In this document: in pieces, positions 43,943-51,357 of the stretch | Numbering within the stretch: position 1 is the first letter of the stretch | Layout: the number at the start of each line of letters is the position of its first letter | Origin: Bryobacteraceae bacterium | Lineage (GTDB): Bacteria; Acidobacteriota; Terriglobia; Bryobacterales; Bryobacteraceae | DNA: 64,000 bases | Assembly (NCBI GenBank): GCA_026002875.1 | Contig: BPGE01000001.1 | Coordinates: forward strand, 1,426,001-1,490,000 | Direction of reading: 5' to 3' | The notes under the pieces: model-generated | What the model was told of the DNA's origin: nothing | Seen by the model: only the letters and a program-made list of their open reading frames with translations | The model's database searches: none | Position numbers and translations under genes: made by a program

Positions 43943-46900
43943 TCAGAAAACGTATTTCAGGGCGAGTTGAACGTTCCGGCCGCCGCTCGCTGTGAGAATC
44001 TGCCCGAAATTGGGATTGGTGGCCACAGCGTTGGGATTCCCGAGGATTTTGTGGTTCAAGGCATTAAACGCCTCCAGCCGGAACGTCAAGCGGTGGCCCT
44101 CACGGATCGGGAAGTCCTTGTGCAGCGCGCCGTCGAATGAAAACCCGGATGGGCCGCGAAGCGCATTATATCCAAGACTCCCGAATCGGCCCTCCGCGGC
44201 CGGCCGCGTGATGTCGAACGCCGCCCGGTTCAGCCAGCTCAAAGCCACGGTGTCGCGGTTGTATGGATCGGCGCCCATGACATAATCGGGACGCTGCCCG
44301 TCGACCCGACCGTTGCGCACCAGCAGCGTCCCGGCCGTCACGTTCAGGGGCAGTCCCGACCGCCATACCGGGATGCCCTGCACCGTCCAGCCGGCCAGAA
44401 GCGCCTTCCACACGGGGTTGTTTCCCATCGCCACCGCCGGAACGCGGAATGTGAAAGTCCCGACAAACCGGTGACGGAGGTCTCCGTCCTTCACCCCACG
44501 CGAGCCGCGGATGTCGTTGGGATCCTGCAGGGAGCCAAGCGTGAACGTGATGGTCCCGTCTGGAACGAAGTAGGCCGTCGCTTTCGCCCACGTGTAGTAG
44601 GCGTCGAACGACAGCCCGCGCCACAGACGCTGGTTGGCGGAAAGTTGCAGGGCATGATAGGAAATGTTGGCCGCATTTTCCAGGATGTTGACATCTCCGA
44701 ACTCCGGTCTCGGACGGCGCCCCAGCGCCGGATTCACCAGGTTTACGTTCCGTGGCGAGGTCAGCTTCACGTTCCGCGTCCCCACGTAGCTTGCCTGCAC
44801 TGCCAGGGCCTGATTTACCTGCGTCTGCACGCTGAAATTCCACAGCCCGCCGTAGCTGTCGCGGCGGTTGTAGTCCATGATCTGCCGGGTCACGACGAAG
44901 TTTGTCGGCAGCAGATTCGGGTTCGCCGCGATCTGGTTCACCAACGCGAACGGAAATGGATAGGCAGGGGAGAACATGGGAATGTCGGCTGGCGCGAAAT
45001 CAGCGACGAAGGGGAGCCGTGGGTCCAGCGACGCCATGTCCATCAGATAAATCGGCACCTGCGGAATATAGCCCAGCGAGGCGCCCGCCCGGATCACGAG
45101 TCTTTGCTTTCCTGTCGGGTCCCACACCAGGCCCAGCCGCGGCCCCCAGTTGTTCCGGTCTGCGACGAACATATCGCTGCGCGCCGTCGGGATGAACGCC
45201 CCGAACGGATCGGAACTGGCGATGTTGAACAGACCTCGCAAGGGCGGGAAATATTCATAGCGCAGGCCCAGATTCATTTGCAGCCGCGCTGTGATGCGCC
45301 AGTCGTCCTGAACATAAAAGCCATACTGCGTGTTTTTCAGCCCTTTCCTCCCGCCGAACAGCATGCGGATCCGGTTCGGCCGGTCGGCGATCAGGTCGTT
45401 CACGTTGTTGTAAAAATGCGTCGGCTGACCCCCTTGGTCGCGGTTGTTCATGGTGACGCGGACTTCCGCCCCCATCTTCAGCGAGTGCTTGCCGCGGATG
45501 ACCGACAGATTGTCGTTCAACGTGTACGTCGTGGGAATGAAGTGCAGATATCCCGGCAGCGTCAGATTCACGTTCACCCCCGCGGTGCTCACCCAGGCGG
45601 GATAGTTCTCCCGTCCCGCTTCGTACCGGAACAGGTCCGTGCGGTTGAAGCCCAGCCGGAGTTCATTGAAAACCGCCGGCGACATCGTCCAGTTTTCCTG
45701 GACCACCGCATTGTGGAACCGCGTCGGCAGAGTTTGCCGCAGCACGGGTGACAATTGCGGCGTCACGATGTCCTGGTTGTTGTAGCTGTACCGTAGCGAC
45801 AGCCGGTGCCGGCCGAAATCGGCGTCGCCCCGGCTCAGATACGTATGCTCGTCGTTCACCCGGCGGTCATTGCGCCGGTGGAAGCCCACCAGCGGATTCG
45901 CCGTCGGTTCGAATTCTTTCGGAGAGAGGTCATTGAACGTCTTCTGCAAAGCCGGTGTCAACTGGGAGATCAACGCTGGCGTCGCCACGTTCCCTGTCAC
46001 CTGGCTCGGGCTTCGGACCTGGGCGCCCTCGTAATTGAAAAAGAAAAACGCGCGGTTGCGGATCACCGGCCCACCCAGATTCCCTCCGAACTGGTTCCAC
46101 CGCAACGACGGCCGGGCCAGCCCTGAACGGTTATTGAAAAAACTGTTCGCATCCAGCTTGTCATTGCGGAAAAAATGGAAAAGCGTCCCATGAAATTCGT
46201 TGGTTCCGCTCTTTGTTGTCACATTCAGAACGCCCCCGATGGCGCGTCCATACTCCGCCGACATCGCGCTGCCCGAAGCCTTGAATTCCTCGATCGCTTC
46301 GACACTGATCGTGTTGATCAGCGGGTTGCCTCCCGTCGCATTCCCGGTGCCTGGGACCTCGCCCAGCGACATGTCCACTCCGTCCAGCATAAGGTTGTTG
46401 CCAAATGCCGTCGCCCCGTGAAATTCAATGCCTCCGCGTCCTCCCGCGCTCGATGACGGGTTCGCCAGCACACCCGCCTGCAAGCCCACCAGTTGCTGGA
46501 AATTCCGGCCGTTCAGCGGCAGCTCGACGACCTTCGTCCGGTCCATCGTGACGCCCAGATCGGTCGTTGTCGCGTTCACGATCGGTGGCGCCGCCACCAC
46601 CTCCACGCTCTCGGTCACCTGGCCCAGCTCAAGTCGAATGTCCACGCGCGGGCGCGTGCCGGTATTGACCGGAATGACAGCGGTCGTCCCGCGGCGGAAT
46701 CCCTCCTGTTCCGCTTCCAGTCGATACCGGCCGGCCGGCAGAAGCGGAAACTCGTAGTAGCCCGTTTCGTTCGTGACCGTTTCCCGGGTCACGCCGGTCT
46801 CGATGTTGCGCACCTGAACACGGGCGCCCACGATGGCCGCGCCCGTCGGGTCTGTCACGTTGCCCACGAGCGAGCCGCCGCCCACCTGGCCCCAAGCTCC

Positions 46901-46963
46901 GAGCCATCCAGCGAGCATCGCAAGGATCAGCCTGCAGATGTGCACCCTGACGTGTGTTTTCAT
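43943..46963 (-). CDS. TonB-dependent receptor of the sialic-acid locus
   Basis: A complete 1,006-residue Oar-like receptor: signal peptide (about 1-26), carboxypeptidase-regulatory-like domain (about 30-115; G-N-V-T-D-P-T-G-A-A-I-V-G-A), plug (E-L-P-L-N-G-R-N-F and M-L-D-G-V-D-M), and a beta-barrel ending L-A-L-K-Y-V-F. As first gene of a strand with a sialidase and a NanA-like lyase, it probably imports sialic acid or sialylated glycans. It has a near-consensus promoter and a palindromic operator upstream (46980-47022) and AAAGGAG before the ATG. Confidence 0.93.
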   Translation of the reverse strand: MKTHVRVHICRLILAMLAGWLGAWGQVGGGSLVGNVTDPTGAAIVGARVQVRNIETGVTRETVTNETGYYEFPLLPAGRYRLEAEQEGFRRGTTAVIPVNTGTRPRVDIRLELGQVTESVEVVAAPPIVNATTTDLGVTMDRTKVVELPLNGRNFQQLVGLQAGVLANPSSSAGGRGGIEFHGATAFGNNLMLDGVDMSLGEVPGTGNATGGNPLINTISVEAIEEFKASGSAMSAEYGRAIGGVLNVTTKSGTNEFHGTLFHFFRNDKLDANSFFNNRSGLARPSLRWNQFGGNLGGPVIRNRAFFFFNYEGAQVRSPSQVTGNVATPALISQLTPALQKTFNDLSPKEFEPTANPLVGFHRRNDRRVNDEHTYLSRGDADFGRHRLSLRYSYNNQDIVTPQLSPVLRQTLPTRFHNAVVQENWTMSPAVFNELRLGFNRTDLFRYEAGRENYPAWVSTAGVNVNLTLPGYLHFIPTTYTLNDNLSVIRGKHSLKMGAEVRVTMNNRDQGGQPTHFYNNVNDLIADRPNRIRMLFGGRKGLKNTQYGFYVQDDWRITARLQMNLGLRYEYFPPLRGLFNIASSDPFGAFIPTARSDMFVADRNNWGPRLGLVWDPTGKQRLVIRAGASLGYIPQVPIYLMDMASLDPRLPFVADFAPADIPMFSPAYPFPFALVNQIAANPNLLPTNFVVTRQIMDYNRRDSYGGLWNFSVQTQVNQALAVQASYVGTRNVKLTSPRNVNLVNPALGRRPRPEFGDVNILENAANISYHALQLSANQRLWRGLSFDAYYTWAKATAYFVPDGTITFTLGSLQDPNDIRGSRGVKDGDLRHRFVGTFTFRVPAVAMGNNPVWKALLAGWTVQGIPVWRSGLPLNVTAGTLLVRNGRVDGQRPDYVMGADPYNRDTVALSWLNRAAFDITRPAAEGRFGSLGYNALRGPSGFSFDGALHKDFPIREGHRLTFRLEAFNALNHKILGNPNAVATNPNFGQILTASGGRNVQLALKYVF

Positions 46964-46979
46964 GGAGACTCCTTTCGAC

Positions 46980-46993
46980 CGATAATATTATCG
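46980..46993. promoter_or_regulatory. Perfect palindromic operator, probable GntR/FCD binding site
   Basis: CGATAATATTATCG is a perfect 14-bp palindrome directly downstream of the receptor's -10 box, where a bound repressor would block initiation. It lies between the receptor and the divergent GntR-family gene. The AT-rich core between G/C ends fits the general form of regulator sites, but the exact factor is inferred from position. Confidence 0.7.
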
Positions 46994-47022
46994 ATAGTAT
47001 GATCGAGAAAACGCGTTGTCAA
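46994..47022 (-). promoter_or_regulatory. Near-consensus sigma-70 promoter for the sialic-acid receptor gene
   Basis: On the minus strand TTGACA (47017-47022) and TACTAT (46994-46999) are 17 bases apart. The transcription start would fall inside the palindrome at 46980-46993. This is a clear promoter/operator layout for the receptor-sialidase-lyase genes. Confidence 0.8.
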
Positions 47023-47035
47023 GGATCTTCTGTGC

Positions 47036-47041
47036 TACGAT
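47036..47041 (+). promoter_or_regulatory. Putative -10 box of a leaderless gntR transcript
   Basis: TACGAT lies 8 bases before the gntR-type ATG at 47050, and no Shine-Dalgarno sequence is present. A -35 at proper spacing is not obvious. Confidence 0.3.
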
Positions 47042-47049
47042 GACGATGG

Positions 47050-47823
47050 ATGCCTTCCCGCGCAGCCCGCGCACGCCGGACAACCACCGGAAGCCTTGCC
47101 GGTGAGGTCGTGCATCGCCTGTTGGAGGACATCTTCAACGGGGTTTATCCTCCGGGCGAGCGTCTCCGGGAGCTCAGAATTGCGCATGAACTGGGTGTCA
47201 GCCAGGCGACCGTGCGCGAGGCTTTGCATCAGCTCGAATCCTCCGGATTGGTTACCCGGCATCCCAACGTGGGCACCACCGTCACCCGGCTCACACCGAA
47301 AGAGATTCGCGAACGCGTCGAGCTGCGCGCATTGCTGGAAGTGATGGCGGCCCGCCTCGCGGCCGAGCGGATGGGAGAGCAGGAGTTCGCGGAACTGGAG
47401 CGGCGTCTGGCGGCGCTGGGTTCGGCGATCGTGCGCGACTCCTATTACGAGGCGGCCCAGGCCGACCTCAACTTTCACCGCTGGGTGTGGCAATGCTCGG
47501 GCAATGAAACTCTCTGCCGCGTGCTCGAACAGGTTGCTGTCCCTCTCTTTGCCTTTATCAGCGTCCTGCGGGCGAGCGGTCTCCAGCACCTGGCAGACGT
47601 GACTGCCGCCCACGAACCGCTGGTTGCCGCTCTGCGTTCAGGCGACCCGGTCAGGATTGAAGAAGCATTCACCCGTGGCGCCACAGGCTTCTATGAAGAG
47701 TTCATGGTGGAGACCCCGTCTTCCCGCAGGGCGCAGGCTTTTGGAATGCTGGAGAGACCGGCATCGGACCGCACTTCCGCTGCCCCCCGTTCGCAGGTCC
47801 TGCCTCCGGCTCAGGCGGACTGA
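47050..47823 (+). CDS. GntR family transcriptional regulator (FadR/FCD subfamily)
   Basis: A 257-residue regulator. The N-terminal winged helix-turn-helix (about 15-80) shows the GntR signature: P-P-G-E-R-L-R-E-L-R-I-A, then G-V-S-Q-A-T-V-R-E-A-L-H-Q-L-E-S-S-G-L-V. The C-terminal FCD all-helical ligand domain (about 90-215) has E-L-R-A-L-L-E, D-L-N-F-H-R-W and E-H-near-C-terminal metal-binding residues (T-A-A-H-E-P). FCD regulators sense small organic acids, including sialic acid in NanR. Divergent from the receptor and sharing its control region, it is the likely repressor of the sialic-acid genes. Confidence 0.9.
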   Translation: MPSRAARARRTTTGSLAGEVVHRLLEDIFNGVYPPGERLRELRIAHELGVSQATVREALHQLESSGLVTRHPNVGTTVTRLTPKEIRERVELRALLEVMAARLAAERMGEQEFAELERRLAALGSAIVRDSYYEAAQADLNFHRWVWQCSGNETLCRVLEQVAVPLFAFISVLRASGLQHLADVTAAHEPLVAALRSGDPVRIEEAFTRGATGFYEEFMVETPSSRRAQAFGMLERPASDRTSAAPRSQVLPPAQAD

Positions 47824-48251
47824 AGCAGCTTTTCGCGATTGCCCGAAAAATGCGACGCCGGCCTGCTGATTGGCCTGCCTGCCGCCATTGTTCCGTCCTC
47901 AGCGCAAGAGAGACTTGGGTGAATTCCAAAGACCGGATTCCACGGAAACGCAAACGATCTCTGAGACGGCGCTGTGGCAGTTCCGGGCTCGAAAGAAAGC
48001 CGGGCATGCCCGGCAGCCTGCCCGGGCATCCGTGCTCCGCGCCGACTTCCGGCGGGGCTTGCCTCCTCATGGCCGCCATCCTCGGTCTCGCCCGCTGCCA
48101 TGAGACCTCCCGCGTTGCCCGTTCCCGGTTTTGGCCTTGAGCGTGGATGCACGGCTCCATGCCGGGCCGTCTCGGAGGTCCGGTTTGCAAGTTGCCCCTC
48201 AGCGCGCCTCCGCCGGCGCCACTCGGCGCTGCCCCGTGATATTGTGCCTCC
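47824..48251. other. Intergenic region with hairpins, no gene
   Basis: No coding region is evident. It holds an 8-bp inverted repeat (ATGCCCGG at 48006-48013 with CCGGGCAT at 48022-48029) and further weaker inverted repeats, which may act in termination of the regulator transcript. There is no T-run. Confidence 0.45.
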
Positions 48252-49553
48252 GTGGTCGTCAAGGATCTCTCCATCCACCCCCTGGCCGTCGCCGATCCGC
48301 CCCTGCGCAGCTCCTACGGTCTTCACGCGCCCTACGCCCTGCGCACGCTCATCCGGCTCGACACCACAGAGGGCATCTCTGGCGTCGCCGAAGCGCACGG
48401 TGGCGAGGGATCCATCGCCGCATTTCATGCCATCCGCGAGCACGTCCTCGGCATGGATCCCTTCGCGCTCCACGCACTCTGGATGCGTTGGGGCGCGGAT
48501 CAGGCCGAAGGGGACCGCTCGCAGACGTGGCTCGTTCCCGGAGAAAACCCACACGACGCCCGCCGCCGCGCCTTCGCCGCTGTCGAAGCCGCCTGCCTCG
48601 ACATCATCGGCAAAGCCGTGGGCAAGCCCGTGTGCGATCTGCTCGGCGGACGCGCCCGCGATGCGGCGCCTTTTTCCGCTTATCTCTTCTACAAACACTC
48701 CGGCGGCGGTGGCGAGGGAGCAGATGCGCGCGCGGACGAGTACGGTGAGTGCCTCTCACCAGAATCCATTGTCCGCCAATGCCGCCAGATGGTTGCACAA
48801 TATGGCTTCCGCGAAATCAAACTGAAAGGCGGCGTCCTGGATCCCGAAATTGAAATCGAAACCATCCGCCAGTTACGCGCCGAATTCGGCCCCGATTATC
48901 CCCTCCGCATCGATCCGAATTGCGCCTGGAGCGTCGAGACCTCGGTCCGCGTCGGCCTGGCCCTGCGCGAGGAGCTGTCCGGCGGCGGCTATCTGGAAGA
49001 TCCCTGCGCCGGACTCGACGGCATGGCCGAAGTCCGCCGCCGCCTTGTTGAAGCTGGCGCTGAGATCCCGCTGGCCTCGAATGTCGCCGTCACGGGCTTC
49101 GAGGACATTCTGCCTGCCTGGCGGAATCACGCCGTCCAGATCGTTCTCTCCGATCCCCATTACTGGGGCGGCATCCGCGCCGTGCAGCGTCTCGGAGATC
49201 TCTGCCGATGCCTTGGCCTTGGCCTCTCCATGCACTCGAACAATCACCTTGGGGTGAGCCTGCTCATCATGGCCCACTCCTGCTGCGCCACTCCCGCCAT
49301 GGAGTTCGCCTGCGACACGCATTACCCTTGGCAGCACTCTTCGGATGAAATCCTGGCCGGCGGCCGGGTGAAATTCGAGAACGGCTGCGTCCGTGTGCCG
49401 GACCGCCCGGGGCTCGGGGCGGAGATTGATTGGGATCAGGTCGCCCGGCTCGAAGAGCGCTATCATGGTATTCCCTACCGCAGGCGCGACGACGCCGCCG
49501 AGATGCGCAAACACGTCGATCCCGCCTGGCAGCGCATCCTCCCACGCTGGTAG
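48252..49553 (+). CDS. Enolase-superfamily dehydratase, glucarate dehydratase-like
   Basis: A 433-residue protein of the mandelate racemase/muconate lactonizing enzyme fold. Visible elements are the capping domain (1 to about 130), the catalytic E-I-K-L-K-G-G lysine pair, metal ligands in R-I-D-P-N-C-A-W and Y-L-E-D-P-C, the D-P-H-Y-W-G-G segment and the H-S-N-N-H-L-G-V-S motif. The last two are typical of the glucarate dehydratase group. It would dehydrate an acid sugar (glucarate or a related aldarate). The GTG start begins the family's usual N-terminal strand. Whether it belongs to the sialic-acid locus is uncertain. Confidence 0.85.
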   Translation: MVVKDLSIHPLAVADPPLRSSYGLHAPYALRTLIRLDTTEGISGVAEAHGGEGSIAAFHAIREHVLGMDPFALHALWMRWGADQAEGDRSQTWLVPGENPHDARRRAFAAVEAACLDIIGKAVGKPVCDLLGGRARDAAPFSAYLFYKHSGGGGEGADARADEYGECLSPESIVRQCRQMVAQYGFREIKLKGGVLDPEIEIETIRQLRAEFGPDYPLRIDPNCAWSVETSVRVGLALREELSGGGYLEDPCAGLDGMAEVRRRLVEAGAEIPLASNVAVTGFEDILPAWRNHAVQIVLSDPHYWGGIRAVQRLGDLCRCLGLGLSMHSNNHLGVSLLIMAHSCCATPAMEFACDTHYPWQHSSDEILAGGRVKFENGCVRVPDRPGLGAEIDWDQVARLEERYHGIPYRRRDDAAEMRKHVDPAWQRILPRW

Positions 49554-49671
49554 AGCCATTCGCTGCCGGCTACCACCCGTCTACGCCTTCCCTTCCAGCG
49601 GGTCTTTCGGAGTCCGTTGCCGTCGCCTGAGGTTCAGATGCACCGCCGCGGAAAGCCCCTCGCGTCTCTGA

Positions 49672-49699
49672 GGCAGGGCGGAGCCGCCTCCGCCCTGCC
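49672..49699. terminator. Perfect hairpin between convergent genes
   Basis: GGCAGGGCGGAG (49672-49683) pairs with its complement (49688-49699) around a 4-base loop. It lies between the stop of the dehydratase and the stop of the convergent zinc-ribbon gene. The T-run in the plus direction lies 16 bases further on, within the zinc-ribbon gene, so it acts at best as an atypical terminator. Confidence 0.5.
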
Positions 49700-49707
49700 G
49701 CTCGGCC

Positions 49708-49872
49708 TCAGCTCTTTTTGGATGTGACTGCCGAGAACGAGCTCACCGCCAGCTCCACTTTGGTGCTGCCGCAATGCGGGCACTCCACCTTCTTCTTGTG
49801 GAGCTCGTCCATATGCATCACTTTCTCGAACTCTTTCTTGCAGTCCTTGCACACATACACGTAGTGAGGCAT
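49708..49872 (-). CDS. Small zinc-ribbon protein (FmdB-like)
   Basis: A 54-residue protein with two CxxC knuckles (C8-K-D-C11 and C31-P-H-C34), the pattern M-P-H-Y-V-Y-V-C at the start and E-C-P-H-C-G-S-T-K-V-E later, like the FmdB/putative regulatory protein zinc ribbon. A GGAGG lies 6 bases before the ATG. Its job is unknown; FmdB-type ribbons are often small regulatory or stress proteins. Confidence 0.8.
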   Translation of the reverse strand: MPHYVYVCKDCKKEFEKVMHMDELHKKKVECPHCGSTKVELAVSSFSAVTSKKS

Positions 49873-50145
49873 ACAGAACCTCCGTCTCTACTTCCTCTCT
49901 TACACCACAGGCTTTCCGGTTTCCACCCCTTCCTCCTCTCCTGCGCCAGCTGCCCCTTTCTGCCCGATCCCGCCCCGACGGGATTGTCTGCAGGTTTCAA
50001 AAGTGTTAGTGTCAGGGTGACGGCGGCTTTCCGCAAAGCCGCCGCCGGGTTGCACTGATGCAGGGATCCTTGCGCCGCGCCGTCTCGACAACGCCTCCCC
50101 CGACGGCTGCGCGTGGATCTTCCCACATGAAGGAGAGAAAACCCC

Positions 50146-50382
50146 ATGGAAAAGTTCACCCAGGAAGAGCTCAAAGAGTACCTCATGCAGCACAATGAGG
50201 AGTTTCGCGCTCTTGCCGAGAAGCACGCCGAGTACAAGCGTCTGATCGACGAGATCGAGGCGAAGCCCTACCACACTCCGGAGGATGAACTGGAGGAACA
50301 CCGCCTGAAGAAGCTCAAGCTTCATGTGAAGGACCAGATGCATCAGATCATGTCCCGCTACAAGACCTCCGAAGTCGCCTGA
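50146..50382 (+). CDS. DUF465 (YdcH-like) small coiled-coil protein
   Basis: A 78-residue, highly charged helical protein with the DUF465/YdcH arrangement: N-E-E-F-R-A-L-A-E-K-H-A-E-Y-K-R-L-I-D-E, then the closing L-K-K-L-K-L-x-V-K-D-Q-M-H-Q-I-M helix. The whole length fits the family. AAGGAG stands 10 bases before the ATG. The function of the family is unknown. A strong terminator follows. Confidence 0.85.
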   Translation: MEKFTQEELKEYLMQHNEEFRALAEKHAEYKRLIDEIEAKPYHTPEDELEEHRLKKLKLHVKDQMHQIMSRYKTSEVA

Positions 50383-50417
50383 TTCCGGCCCTCTTTCGCG
50401 GATGCAATTCCGCTGTT

Positions 50418-50456
50418 GAAGCCCCGGCCGCTGGAGTGGCCGGGGCTTCGTGTTTC
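50418..50456 (+). terminator. Rho-independent terminator after the DUF465 gene
   Basis: A perfect 12-bp stem (GAAGCCCCGGCC at 50418-50429 with its complement at 50438-50449) with an 8-base loop is followed by GTGTTT. Confidence 0.8.
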
Positions 50457-50500
50457 CGGGGCGCGGGACATCTTGCACTACGCCGGCAGCCGGGGCTAGG

Positions 50501-51106
50501 ATGACCACGATGCCATACTCCGGGAGCGCGCGGTATCGGGGCCTTTCGGCCACTTCTGCATGCTGGAGTCTCCTGTCCATCCTCCTGACGGCCGGCTGCG
50601 GCTCTCCCCCGCCGACTCCGGAGGAAGCCGCCCGTGCGCTGCTTGCCAGCGAGATGTTTCTGACGGCTCGTGTCGAGTCGATCCCCACCGAACTGCCAGG
50701 CCGGTGCCCCCAATCCCCGGGCGGACTGCCGGACTGGAACCGGTGGGTCAGCCTGGGCATTGCCCGTTTCGCAGAGGTCATGACGGCGGAAGGCCCAGTC
50801 TGCCGGTTGACCGTGGAGGAGACCTACCGCCGGGAGGCCGAAAACTGGCATCACCGGATGGGCGCGAGTCCTTTGCCCAACGAGCGTGCTTTCACCCTGC
50901 CTGTGGCAGTGCGCTCGCTCTCCCGCATTCTCGATCTCCGCTCCCTGGGCCGCGGCGTGGCGGAGGTCTCCTTCGAGTGGCAGTGGCGCCTGAATCAGGT
51001 TGGCCAACGCCTTGGCATTGATACCTCCCCCCGCCGCGGCTGGGCGCAACTGGTTCTGGCAGAGGATGGATGGCGCGCCTCCCGAGTAGAGCCAGGACCT
51101 GATTGA
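50501..51106 (+). CDS. Putative lipoprotein of unknown function
   Basis: A 201-residue protein with a lipoprotein signal: hydrophobic stretch followed by the lipobox L-T-A-G-C (Cys about residue 34). The mature part begins with a Pro/Glu-rich linker (S-P-P-P-T-P-E-E-A) and then a compact domain with two well-spaced cysteines and many tryptophans. I do not recognise the family. Either ATG at 50501 or ATG at 50510 could start it; AGGA lies just upstream. Confidence 0.7.
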   Translation: MTTMPYSGSARYRGLSATSACWSLLSILLTAGCGSPPPTPEEAARALLASEMFLTARVESIPTELPGRCPQSPGGLPDWNRWVSLGIARFAEVMTAEGPVCRLTVEETYRREAENWHHRMGASPLPNERAFTLPVAVRSLSRILDLRSLGRGVAEVSFEWQWRLNQVGQRLGIDTSPRRGWAQLVLAEDGWRASRVEPGPD

Positions 51107-51183
51107 GTGTAGGACTTTTCCCTGGTTCTACGCTCGAATTAATGAATCTTCCGAAAATTATTTGCTGAAGTACCAGAATCGCT

Positions 51184-51202
51184 TGACAGTTGTCCGACAA
51201 CA
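51184..51202. promoter_or_regulatory. Palindromic operator abutting a TTGACA box upstream of the polysaccharide cluster
   Basis: TTGACA (51184-51189) is followed directly by GTTGTCCGACAAC (51190-51202), a perfect inverted repeat with a 1-base centre. No good -10 stands at 16-19 bases, so the promoter may need an activator or use another sigma factor. It lies in the 251-bp gap before the first polysaccharide gene at 51358. Downstream of it a small hairpin occurs at about 51296-51309. Confidence 0.5.
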
Positions 51203-51357
51203 TGCCAAACTACTGACACAACACCCTTTCTGGCTTCTGGTTTTATAAATTGCAAGCCGGGTGATGGGACTTTCGGGGCGGTAGCCTGTCCTGAAATCAG
51301 CTTTCGCTGAGCCTCCTCCCGCCAGAACCGCCTCCCCCGCAAGAAATACTCCCCGTT

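Noticed and set aside
51230-51330. Possible c-di-GMP (GEMM) riboswitch in the leader of the polysaccharide cluster
   Set aside because: A TGGGAC and a GGTAGCC element are present, but the conserved GCAAAGCC and the tetraloop-receptor arrangement are missing, so the similarity is not supportable.
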